Shown: positions 54,830 to 64,000 of the stretch, in pieces | How the letters are laid out: the number at the start of each line of letters is the position of its first letter | Position numbering within the stretch: position 1 is the stretch's first letter | Assembly: GCA_021397845.1 (NCBI GenBank) | Contig: CM038050.1 | Location: forward strand, 116,735,891 to 116,799,890 | Direction: 5' to 3' | Source: Areca catechu | Lineage: Eukaryota > Streptophyta > Magnoliopsida > Arecales > Arecaceae | DNA length: 64,000 nucleotides | Made by a program: the position numbers and the translations under genes | The notes under the pieces: generated by a model | Seen by the model: the letters and a program-made list of their open reading frames with translations, nothing else | The model's database searches: none | What the model was told of the DNA's origin: nothing

Positions 54830-55492
54830 ATCTCTTCAATATATAGTTTTAATCATTGATCATTTACTTTAAAGAAATTTCCTGATCAAGGATCATAAAT
54901 TTTGATTGCACCATATGGGAATACTTGATTTACTATATAAGGTCCATCCCATTTAGATCTTGGTTTATCAGGAAATAGTCAGAACCTTGAATTAAATAAC
55001 CAAACTTGTTGATTTGGCTCAAAGGTCTTTCTAGAGATGTATTTATCACAAAAGGCTTTCTTTTTCTCTTTATAAATTCATGAGTTTTCATAGGCCTCTC
55101 ATCTCAATTCATCTAATTCACTTAGCTATAACATCTTATTAGAACCAGCTTGTTTCAAATCAAGATTTAATTGCTTGATTGGCTAATATTCTTTATGTTC
55201 AAGTTCTAGTAGAAGATAACACACTTTTCCATTGATTAGTCTTTAGGAAGACATGTCACTAGGGTTCTTATAAGTTATCCTATAGGCCCATAATGCATCA
55301 TCTAATTGATTTGACCAGTCTTTTCAATTAGGCCTAATAGTCTTTTGTAGGATGTTCTTGATTTACCTATTAGATACTTTCACCTAACCACTAGTTTATA
55401 GATGGTACAGTGTAGCTACCTTATGTGTGACCCCATATTTTCGTAGTAACATTCAAAACTGGTAGTTTGTGAAATGGGTACCTGAAAGGATT
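54830..55492 (-). pseudogene. Element J integrase C-terminal remnant
   Basis: On the minus strand this matches the last 200 codons of element C integrase, for instance the segments for FNSRLRLFPGK and QLNFDLKQAGSN. Numerous stops and small indels remove any open frame over 60 codons. It is cut at 55493 within the segment just before the VTHKVATPYHP motif region of C. Confidence 0.7.
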
Positions 55493-56725
55493 ATGCCCTA
55501 AAGGCCAATCGAAATATTATATTTCATTGGGATTTTTCCTTATCCAACCCAAAAATCAATGTATTGACATTATCATTCAATAAAGGCATTATTTTCATCA
55601 TACGCTGTGTCTTAATTATTATATGATGAACTCTATAGATTAGGGCTATGGTTCTAGGGTTATGATGAGATCATACCAGTGAGACCTAAAGCCTTAAAAC
55701 CCTAATCTAAAATATTCCTGGTCAATGGAACATTGAGTAGGGGATCAATGTTTCTGGTAAAGATCAGCACTTCCTATATATGAGGGTGACTAATCTCATA
55801 GTCACTTATGTTTGACACTAATACTAGGATGTGGGTGCTCATTAGAGAATGAGTTCACTGAATAGATCTAGATTGAGAATATCTAATGGAACCTTATCTG
55901 TTTGTCAATAGATATTTCTCATAATGGGAGTAGTGCATGTGGTCCTTTAACCTGAGACTGCCATGGTACCTTATATACATGAATCCAAATTTTGGTTCAC
56001 ACTCAATCATAACACTGAGTTATGCATGAGATGATACTAGATATGGTGGATTATATATGAAGGTTGTGAGTAGGTCAACAAGGAATTGATCAACCCTAGT
56101 AAGAGGATGTTGCATCCAGCCAATTTTGATCAAATGATGATTCGAGAAATCTTTGATCAAAGTATGAACATTAGAAGTAGTTTCTAATAGTTCATTAATG
56201 AATCATCATTAAAAAGATTGAGCTAGGGATGAATATGAAACTGGATTTGACAAGGTATCCATATCCATAATCATATTCAGGATGCAAGTTGATCAAAGGA
56301 CTGAATTGCCCGGTAACTCACCACTGAAGGGTATTTTGGTAATTTCACCAAAATTTCACATCTTCCGGGTAGACATGATATGTTGCTAGACGTCAATCTT
56401 GTCTTGTAGGAAAATGATTAAATTATGATAATTTAAATCAGTTAATTAGAATTAGATTCTAATTGACCAAGTCGAGCTAGCTTGAGTTGACCTAAATCGG
56501 CTTAGTTGAGATCTAATCGAATTAAGTCAAATAGCACTCAGACCTACTGCTGGCTAGATGTGGAACCCAATGGGTCACACAAAAGGGAGTCGATGAGGGA
56601 TTTAATTTAGAATTAAATCATGTTTGCAGGACAAACACACTAGCATGTGTTGCAGACCCAACTTCTATTCGAATTGGATTCGAATTTGGTTCTGAATTGG
56701 GCTTAATTCGGTTCTAATTCAAGAA
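55493..56725 (+). mobile_element. Fragment K: LTR-like unit
   Basis: It begins TGAAAGGATTATGCCCTAAAGGCC, a start I associate with plant copia LTRs, and interrupts element J. It has no coding sequence. The right end is the inner breakpoint of the inverted duplication near 56726, so its own 3' end may be missing. The identity is tentative. Confidence 0.45.
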
Positions 56726-57508
56726 AGAGGAGGAGGAATTTGTGGAACTTTCTACCTAGACCTACCATGTATTCTAGCTAGGGTTTGGGTGGGATTCAAA
56801 TTCCTAGGTCATGACTATTATAACCTTACTTGGGGGCCAAGTCTAAGAGTCTATTTAAGAGACTCTACTCTCTTATGTGAAGGTACTTTTTCATGAAATA
56901 TAACTGAGTTTAGAACTACTGCTGTGTACTTCGCTGTGTGCTAAGGGGATTCTATTTAAGCCCCTTCTTCTTCCTTATTTCCTACGCCCTGCTTCCAGCC
57001 ATCAACAAACCCTAGAAGACTTCTCCAACCCTGGCCGCCAACTCCATAACTCTTCTTTCCCTTGGTGTTTTCCCACTTCTATCTTCATCGTTGCTTCGAT
57101 TCCTAATTACTGAAAGGTTGTTTGTAGGTCCCTCGACTCCTACAAGTCCAACGACTCTAGCCGTGCAGCAATCGGATCACCGAGTTGAAAGCTAGAAATC
57201 CATGGGTCTCTGGCTTGATTTTCTATGCTGCATTCGGGAGTGAGAGGGACCCCTTCGTCTGTGATCATCATCGGGTGCATCAACCATTGTCTGGTACTCT
57301 CCCTCTGCCTACCAATAGCCCTATTGGAGATGAACTAGCCCAACCGAGATTTCTCAGCCTCGGCGATCCTCTTCTTATTGCTTTTTAGGTTCTGTAATGC
57401 ATGTTGTTTCTTCGTAATTTTCATATAGAACTCTCTACTTTGTTTGTTGGTCTGATCATCGGGATTCAAACATATAACTTAATATATAAAAACACAAAAA
57501 TAATCAAT
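56726..57508 (+). repeat. Inverted copy of the H 5' LTR, partial
   Basis: Counterpart of about 48524-49313. It ends AATAATCAAT at the joint with the next LTR. Confidence 0.85.
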
Positions 57509-58767
57509 TGGTGGGGACAACTGAGGTACTGGAAAAAGGCAAAGGCTTCTTAACCCTTTGTAGATTAATTAGTAGTGTTTGAGTCCATTTGTAATAAGAT
57601 CTTAGTCCATTTGAGTTGTCATTTTATTATTTGAGTCCTGTACCAGTCAGCTCATGTTGAGCTAGTCATCTTTCAGAGTTTAGTACATGTTAGTCCAAGT
57701 CTAGTGAAGACTCATAGAAGTGAAGACCAAGCCAGTCCAAGTGAATACCAACCCAACTAGAAGTTATGAAGACCATGGAAGGCTTAGGAGAAGAAACCAG
57801 AATCCTAGGAGACAAATCAGAAGTCTTATAGCCCTGGACCATAGCTTGAAGCAAAATGGGCCTGCCAAGGCCTAGGAGGAGAACCAAGGGGTGCCAATCC
57901 TTATGCTCACCACCCCTTGGTCGGCCACTAGGGTCACCTCCCTTGGCCGACCAAGGCAAGAGAGAGGAGGAGGAATTTGTGGGATTTCATACCTAGACCT
58001 ACAATGTATTCTAGCTAGGGTTTGGGTGGGATTCAAATTCTTAGGTAATGACTATTATAACCTTACTTGGTGGCTAAGTCTAAGAGTCTATTTAAGAGAC
58101 TCTACTCTCTTGTATGAAGGTGCTTCTTCATAAAATATAACTGAGTTTACAACTACTGCTATGTGCTTTGTTGTGTACTAAGGGGATATTATGTGAGCCC
58201 CTTCTTCTTCCCTATTCCCTGCTCCTTGCTTCCAGCCATCAACAAACCCTAGATGACTTCTCCAACCCTGGCCACCAACTCCATAACTCCACTTTCCCTT
58301 GCTGTTTCCCCACTTCTATCTTCATCATTGATTCGATTCCTAACCCATGAAAGGTTGTTTACAGGTCCCTCAACTCCTATGAATCCAACGACTCCAGTCG
58401 AGAAGCAATCGTATCATCGAGTTGAAAGCCAGGAATCTGTGGGTCTCTTGCTTGATTTTCTAGGCTGCATCCGGGAGCGAGAGCGACCCCTTCATCTATG
58501 ATCTTCAACGGGTGCATCAATCATTGTTAGGTATACCCCCTCTTCCTGCAAGTAGCCCTATTGGAGATCAACTAGCCCAACCGAGACTTCTCAACCTCGG
58601 TGGTCCTCTTCCTATTGCTTTTTAGTTTCTATTATGCATGCTGTTGCTTCGTAATTTTCATATAGAACTCTCTACTTAGTTTCTTGGACTAATCTTTGGG
58701 ATTCAAACATATAACTTAATATATAAAAACACAAAAATAATCTACATGCATATCTAGTTCTACATCA
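57509..58767 (+). repeat. Inverted copy of the H 3' LTR, complete
   Basis: TGGTGGGGACAACTG...TCTACATCA, the counterpart of 47277-48522. It is followed by GGTTA at 58768-58772, which equals TAACC, the original target duplication of H. Confidence 0.88.
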
Positions 58768-58772
58768 GGTTA

Positions 58773-59822
58773 GTTCCCCTTATCAAAAATCAGGATCTAG
58801 TCAAGTCCACCCGAGTCGACCCAATTCTCACCCGAGCAGACTCAACCCTAATCCGAGCTGACCTACTCCTACCACCCAATTGGTTCACAAGGATAACATT
58901 AAAGAGGAGGTATATGTGATAGACCCAGAGTTAGCTAACCCTGACCACACCCAGATTGAAACTGTATTGGTAGAACATTAGAGAAAGATCTTAAATCCAC
59001 TAATGAGTATGAGGAAGGAGTGTATGAAGCTGGAATGGATTTAGTGGATGAATATAAAGAGCAGTTAGAGGAAGAGAGCCATGACACTGATACGACAGTG
59101 GCTTTACCTGAGGAGACCCTAGAAGAGAGTCAAGTTATAGAGCCTAGTCCTGAAATCCTAGAGCGAGAAAAAATTAGTGAGGACATAGTCTTTTCAATTC
59201 AATACCCTCATGAAGAGTCTCCTTCCCCAATCCCAGTTAAGGATCTTTTCCCTGAAATTGATGACCCATCCTTCCATCCCTTGGACCTTTTCTTACTTGA
59301 TGATGTAAACCATTGTCCAAACCTTAAGGTCAACCCCATTAACCCAGGACTATTCCATGAGCCTTTTTCTTATTTCCAATCCCACCAGGCTAGCCTCGAA
59401 TCCACTTCTTATTTCCTACCCTGGTCTAAAGTTTCCACTCTTTCTAGAGCCACCCAATTACATTTTGATGAAATCAGTAGGTTGCATAAGTTCTTTGAGC
59501 ACATTCAATTTGTTACCTATTTTTGGCAGTCCCTATGGCATTTAGTAGGAGTCCATGTACCATTCTCATCTGTATGTCACCCACCGACCAAGGGTCAAAT
59601 CCACATCTATAGTTTGAGGTTTAGTCGAACCTCTAGTTTCTTAGGTGTTGCTGAGTCATATGCTGAGCATGTTAGAGAGTTGCATAAGAAAAAAAGTAAA
59701 AAAATTAATGAAAGCAACAAATCTTATAAACATATGGCTGATTCCAGAAAATGACTCAAATAATTCAACGAAGGAGACTTTATCATGGTTAGACTATGAC
59801 CTGAACGATTCCTACCTATAAC
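58773..59822 (+). pseudogene. Inverted copy of the element F lineage-specific ORF
   Basis: Open at 59020-59754 (244 codons), it differs from the other copy at only a few residues, for example PSPEIL against PSPEIQ and FSYFQSHQ against FSCFLSHQ. The 5' part carries the acidic linker with stops, and the 3' end continues past a TGA where Arg is expected into NEGDFIMVRL-like sequence. Its layout matches 46281-47276. Confidence 0.68.
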
Positions 59823-59823
59823 C

Positions 59824-60220
59824 TTGAAGAAGTTACATGCCTATAGTAGTGGACCATACAAAGCAATTTGGAAGATTGGACCTAATGCCTTTGTGCTTAA
59901 TTTACCACCTGAGCTAGGTATTAGTTCTACTTTCAACATTTCAGAGCTTATAGAGTATAGAGAGCCAACGTTGATACATAGTAAGCCTTTTGGGCCTGAT
60001 CCCATCCTCGAGAGTGAGCCAACGAATGTGTGTCCACCTACCATACTACCAACCTAGAGAGATAGGATCGAGTGGATCTTGGAAGACAAGATTATTGCTA
60101 CTCGGGGCAAAGACTATCAACAATATCTAGTTCATTAGCAAGGACGACACGAGACTGACAATTCTTGGACACCAGAAAGGATTTGCAAAAGATTAATCTT
60201 GACATACTAGAACACTATCA
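59824..60220 (+). pseudogene. Inverted copy of the element F integrase C-terminus and chromodomain
   Basis: 59824-60057 reads MKKLHAYSSGPYKAIWKIGP to CPPTILPT. After a stop the chromodomain continues: RIEWILEDKIIATRGKDYQQ, then YLVH, a stop at the same Trp position as in the other copy, QGRHETDNSW. The shared stop shows it predates the duplication. Confidence 0.78.
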
Positions 60221-60237
60221 TAGTAGAGTTGGCCCAT

Positions 60238-60274
60238 ACTCGATAGGGTCGAGTTCCTCCCACCCGTGGAGAAT
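60238..60274 (+). other. Inverted copy of the element F inverted repeat and polypurine tract
   Basis: ACTCGATAGGGTCGAGT at 60238-60254, then CCCGTGGAGAAT up to the LTR start TGGTGCGG at 60275. Confidence 0.75.
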
Positions 60275-61811
60275 TGGTGCGGACACCAGGGCAAGAAGAA
60301 ATCGACAGGTACACCCACATTCCTGTGGATCACCTATGAATAAAGCCTTAAGCCCAAGCCCAAATCACTTGTAAAATAAGCCCTAAGCCCTAATTTTAAT
60401 ACCCTAATTTCAATTTAGGGCTTTGTCATGTTTTAAAATTTTATTATTTTAGTCTAGTTGGATTTAGCCCAAACCCTATTTTCCAAGTTGAGTCATATAT
60501 ATATACAGACAAACCCTATTTACCAGCTTGAGCTCGTATTTAATTTTTGTTATGTCTTTTGATCAAATTGGTTTCCAATTGGTCAAGTTGGGCTTGAAGT
60601 TAGTTACAATTAAGTCCTTGTTATTAGTTAGTTGGTTTTATTTAGTTATTGAGTCATGTGATTAGTTATTGAGTCCTGTAATATAAGAGGGGACCCAAAT
60701 CAAGAGCCTTTGTGACTCCATGTGCCAACCCAAATCAATTCTTGGCACCACCCCTTCACATGTGCCACCTCATCAAGCTTTGGATGCCTATGACACATCA
60801 ACAAGCCTTGTCACATGCTACAAGCCGCATCACAAGCCAAGTCATTTATCTTGGTTGGCCACATGAGATTTAAGTTATTGACACTTGTTTTAAGAGGAGT
60901 AAAACAGAAGGAGTCCAAGCCATAGTTTGCACCAAGAAGGGATTTGTCGCCCATCCTTTCTCATTTTTGTTTTGTCACCAAATCCAAGAAGAGTCGGGCA
61001 AGCCCATCACAAGAGAATTTTATTCCAAGGAGTGGCCCAACAAGGAGAAGATTCAAGGGAGTTTCTTTCTTCAAGCCAATCAAGTTCCAAGCAATCAATA
61101 ATTCAAGAACTCTAAAGTCCAATTTAAAAGAAAGCTTTTGATTTTCAAATCTAAGGAGGATGGAATGCCATATTCATCCACATTGTCGCCAAATTCAATA
61201 TTCAGGAGTGGTTTCATGAGGACTCTTTCATTTGTCACCAATTTAAGAGGAGTAAGGAGAAAGGCCTATTCCTTCTTGTTGCCCAAATAGGATCAAGATG
61301 CCCTCTTGTCGCCCACCTAGATGAAGCTAATCTAATGTTATTGCCCACTATAGATGAAGGCCAAGGAAAGATCGTGTTCAAGAGTCATGACACTAGAAGA
61401 AGAAATTCCTAGAAGTTTCTATCCAAGAAGAGCTAATTGTACTCTTTGTAACCCATACTTTTTATGTAGGTGGTCTATAAATTCCACCATCAACCCCATT
61501 TGTAAAATTTAACTATTATTGGTGAAATACAGAAGTTATTCTGTCATTCCTTTGCTATGTTAGCATCGCGGGGTGTGAGAACCTAATTCTTTTATTCTTC
61601 GAAGCATCGCGAGGTGTGAGGCCCTATTTATCCAACCATCAGAAATCCTCACTGCCTTCAAGCTTCTTCCTCTTCTTTTCTCTTCATTTAAAATTCCTTT
61701 TTTCCTTTCCACACCTTCTTACTAAGTGTTGTGACTGATTGCAGGTGGAGATCAGAAGTAATAGTGATCTTTGCATTGGAACCAGTTGAGTTGAAAGTCA
61801 GAGCACGAAGT
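60275..61811 (+). repeat. Inverted copy of the element F 3' LTR
   Basis: Counterpart of 44238-45768, ending at the same internal point next to LTR G. Confidence 0.88.
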
Positions 61812-62484
61812 TGATGGGGACCCGAGAGTCTAGTATATTTTATTTTGAGTCCAGTTGAGTCCATTTAGTCAAGTCCAGTAATTTTCAGTCCAATCAGATT
61901 AGTTAGATCGAGTCCTGTAATTTTCATTCATGTCAAGATCCAAGAGAAGAGTATGTAGACTCGGAGATTCACCAGGCCCTACCCAATCAGAACTGGATTC
62001 CATGCACCTGGGCCCTTACATACATCGAAGCCCACAAGAGAGAGCTCCAGTCCAAGTCAAAGGCCCACTGTTTACCAGGTCCACCAAGATTTCTTGGCCC
62101 ACAAGTTAGGATTTCTTAGCCCTTAAGTCATGTAACCTGGGGTAAATCTAGAAATACCCCACCCCCTCTTGTATTTTTTGAAAGCCATGGATTAATGAAA
62201 TAATATTGAGTTTTCTTCTCTTGCTGTGTGCGAGCTATGTGCGAGCTGTGTGCCCATGGTATCTGTGTGATCCCTGATTTTATATGTGATTGAGGGTATC
62301 TATGTGATCCCTAGGGCATCTGTGTGAGCCGCTTTGCTATGTGCTTGTCTTTCTAGGGGAATCTATGTGAACCCTAGTTTTCTTTACAAACCTTTCACCC
62401 TCTTCTTTCTTCTTCTAGGCAAACCCTAATCTCCTGGTGACTTCTTAGCTCGCTAGCATCCATTCCGACCTCTATCCAGCATCA
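61812..62484 (+). repeat. Inverted copy of LTR G
   Basis: TGATGGGGACCC...CAGCATCA, with flanks GAAGT and ACACT that again do not match. Counterpart of 43567-44237. Confidence 0.85.
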
Positions 62485-64000
62485 ACACTCTAGGATGGGC
62501 TCACTTTCAAGGGAAGGATTAGGTCCAAAGGGCTCTCACTAGGTATCGTTGCTGGTTCCCTATACTCAACAAGGTTTGAGATATTGAAGTTTGAACTAAT
62601 GCCTAATTCATGTGGTAGCTCGAGCAAATAGGCATTGGGTCCAACTCTCTTTATCACTTTGAAGGGTCCAGCTCCACGAGCATGTAGTTTTTTCATGGTC
62701 CCTGGAGGGAACCACTCAGGCCTAAGCCTAATCATTACATAATCCCCTGCAGAAAATTCTTTAGATCTTTTTCGAGAGTTAGCCAATTATTTATAGATTT
62801 CATTACTTATGTTAATCTTTTGACTAATTTCCTTATGCAAATCCCTAACATGCTATGCAAATGACTCAGCTGACTCAAAGACTCGTGCTTGCAAGGGTAA
62901 GGGGATTAGGTCAAGGGGCTTGTTAGGCTTGTGACCATGGACGATTTCAAATGGGCTCTTACCTGTGGACCTATTGACTGAACTATTATAGGCAAATTTG
63001 GCTCTGGGTAAAAGAAGGTCCCAATTCTCGGTGTTCTCACCTACAATGCATCTTAGCAGGTTTCCTAAACTTTGGTTCACTACCTCGGTTTGGCAATCGG
63101 TTTAATGGTGGTAGGATGTGGAAAACTTAAGCATGGTTCCTAGCAAGTGCCAAAAGGTCTTCTAGAAGTAACTGGTTAAATGGACATCCCTATCGGACAC
63201 TATGATCTTAGGAAGGTTATTTAACCTAACCACATGATCAAGAAAGAGTTTGGCTACTTTGGAGGCATCAAAGGTCTGAGAGCAAGGTATAAAATGGGCC
63301 ATTTTCGAGAATCTATTGACCACTATACAAATGGAGTCATGTTTTCTTAGGCTCTTAGGAAGTCCTAACATGAAGTCCATGCTAAGATCTTGCCATGGGC
63401 GATCTGGTACAGGTAAAGGGGTGTATAATCCAGTGTTTTGCTTTTGCTATTTGGCAATAGCACAAGTTCAACATCTGGACACAATGGCGCAACATCCCTC
63501 TTTAAGGTTGGCCAAAAGAATTGGTCCTCTATAGCTACTATGGTCTTATTTCTTCCAAAGTGACCAGCTAGACCTCTTGCATGGGTTTCCCAAACTAAAA
63601 ATTCATTAAGTGAGGTCCTGGGATATAAAGTCTATTCTCTTTGAAAAGGTAACTATCTTGAAGGGTGTACTCACTATGGAAACTTGATGATCCATGTCTA
63701 ACAGATTGGAAAATCTCACTGAAGTTAGGGTAGGTCAAATACTCATCTTTCAATCGGTCAAACCATACAACTTCAGTCCAAACAATACTCAAAAGCAAGG
63801 CATGGTGGCTAAGGGCATCAGCTACCTTATTTTCAGTTCTAGCTTGATGTTTTACAACAAAGGTATATGCTTGGATGTATTCTACCCACTTAGCATGCCC
63901 AGGGTTTACCTTTTTCTGGGAGTTTAGGAATCGGAGTGCTTCATGGTCAGAGTATAAGACAAACTCCAGGGATAGTAGGTAATGTCTCCAGTACCTAAGG
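62485..64000 (-). pseudogene. Inverted copy of the element D integrase region
   Basis: Minus strand. 62786-62490 carries the integrase C-terminal part (ANSRKRSKEFSAGDYVMIRL); a one-base indel shifts the frame after YREPATIPSE, so EPILEC is lost. 63080-62853 carries NQSLGNLLRCIVGENTENWD and AKFAYNSSVNRSTGKSPFEI, the integrase core end, which is more open here than at 43000-43130. 63380-63162 carries the core start (DFMLGLPKSLRKHDSICIVV). It runs off the window at 64000. Confidence 0.85.

Larger units (their letters stand above)
53253..55492 (-). mobile_element. Element J: degenerate Athila-like remnant
   Basis: 53400-53628 aligns with the end of the element C 3' LTR (30090-30278, ending TTTATCA). 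53629 onward aligns with the C polypurine tract and 3' noncoding region. 54830-55492 aligns with the C integrase C-terminal region (31390-32020) but has many stops. It breaks off where fragment K begins. Its divergence from C is large, so it is an old, separate insertion. Confidence 0.8.
56726..64000 (-). repeat. Right arm of the inverted duplication
   Basis: Reverse-complement copy of about 42045-49313. It keeps the same internal junctions (H in F, F to G, G to D integrase), so it was copied after those events. The inner breakpoint falls within AAGAAAGAGGAGGAGG. The outer end is outside the window. Confidence 0.92.

Noticed and set aside
42045..64000. Inverted repeat read as the termini of a foldback DNA transposon
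   Set aside because: The arms contain LTR retrotransposon parts with crossing junctions and no target duplication or transposase is seen; an inverted segmental duplication explains it better.

Overview
The window is plant nuclear DNA built almost entirely from nested and rearranged LTR retrotransposons. I see no convincing host gene, rRNA, tRNA or CRISPR array. Primer-binding sites for initiator-Met tRNA and Asp tRNA, a Sirevirus-like Ty1/copia element with an env-position gene, an Athila-like Ty3/gypsy element and chromodomain-bearing Ty3/gypsy elements all point to heterochromatin of a large-genome flowering plant. The species cannot be told from the sequence. Nearly every coding region carries stops or frameshifts.

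Layout from left to right. 1-388: unassigned flank. 389-10077: element A, a minus-strand non-autonomous chromovirus-like element; its 3' LTR is split by element B (1798-5240, perfect 5-bp target duplication). 10078-43566: element D, a plus-strand, once autonomous chromovirus-like element, cut by a Sirevirus-like copia element (12190-28253), an Athila-like element C on the minus strand (28522-39518) and an LTR fragment E (39690-40770). The copia element itself holds a solo LTR (18661-20251) and element I (21476-24695). 43567-44237: LTR G. 44238-53252: element F, a second A-like element on the minus strand, holding a double LTR H (47277-49757). 53253-55492: degenerate Athila-like remnant J. 55493-56725: LTR-like fragment K. 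56726-64000: an inverted copy of part of H, F, G and the end of D, mirroring about 42045-49313.

The most notable points are these. (1) B and I belong to one family with internal domains of only 84-85 bp between long GC-rich LTRs. (2) B, I, A and F share LTR end motifs, a similar polypurine tract and a short inverted repeat just before that tract, so the minimal elements look like parasites of a D-like chromovirus. (3) A and F share an ORF segment of unknown origin lying between gag-derived and integrase-derived sequence. (4) An inverted duplication with arms of at least 7.2 kb and a 7.4-kb spacer is present, and one arm keeps the ancestral target duplication of H. (5) Removing the nested insertions restores reading frames in D and in the copia pol gene, which fixes the relative order of events.

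Element boundaries come from direct comparison of repeats, TG...CA ends and 5-bp duplications by eye. Percent identities are rough hand counts over short stretches.
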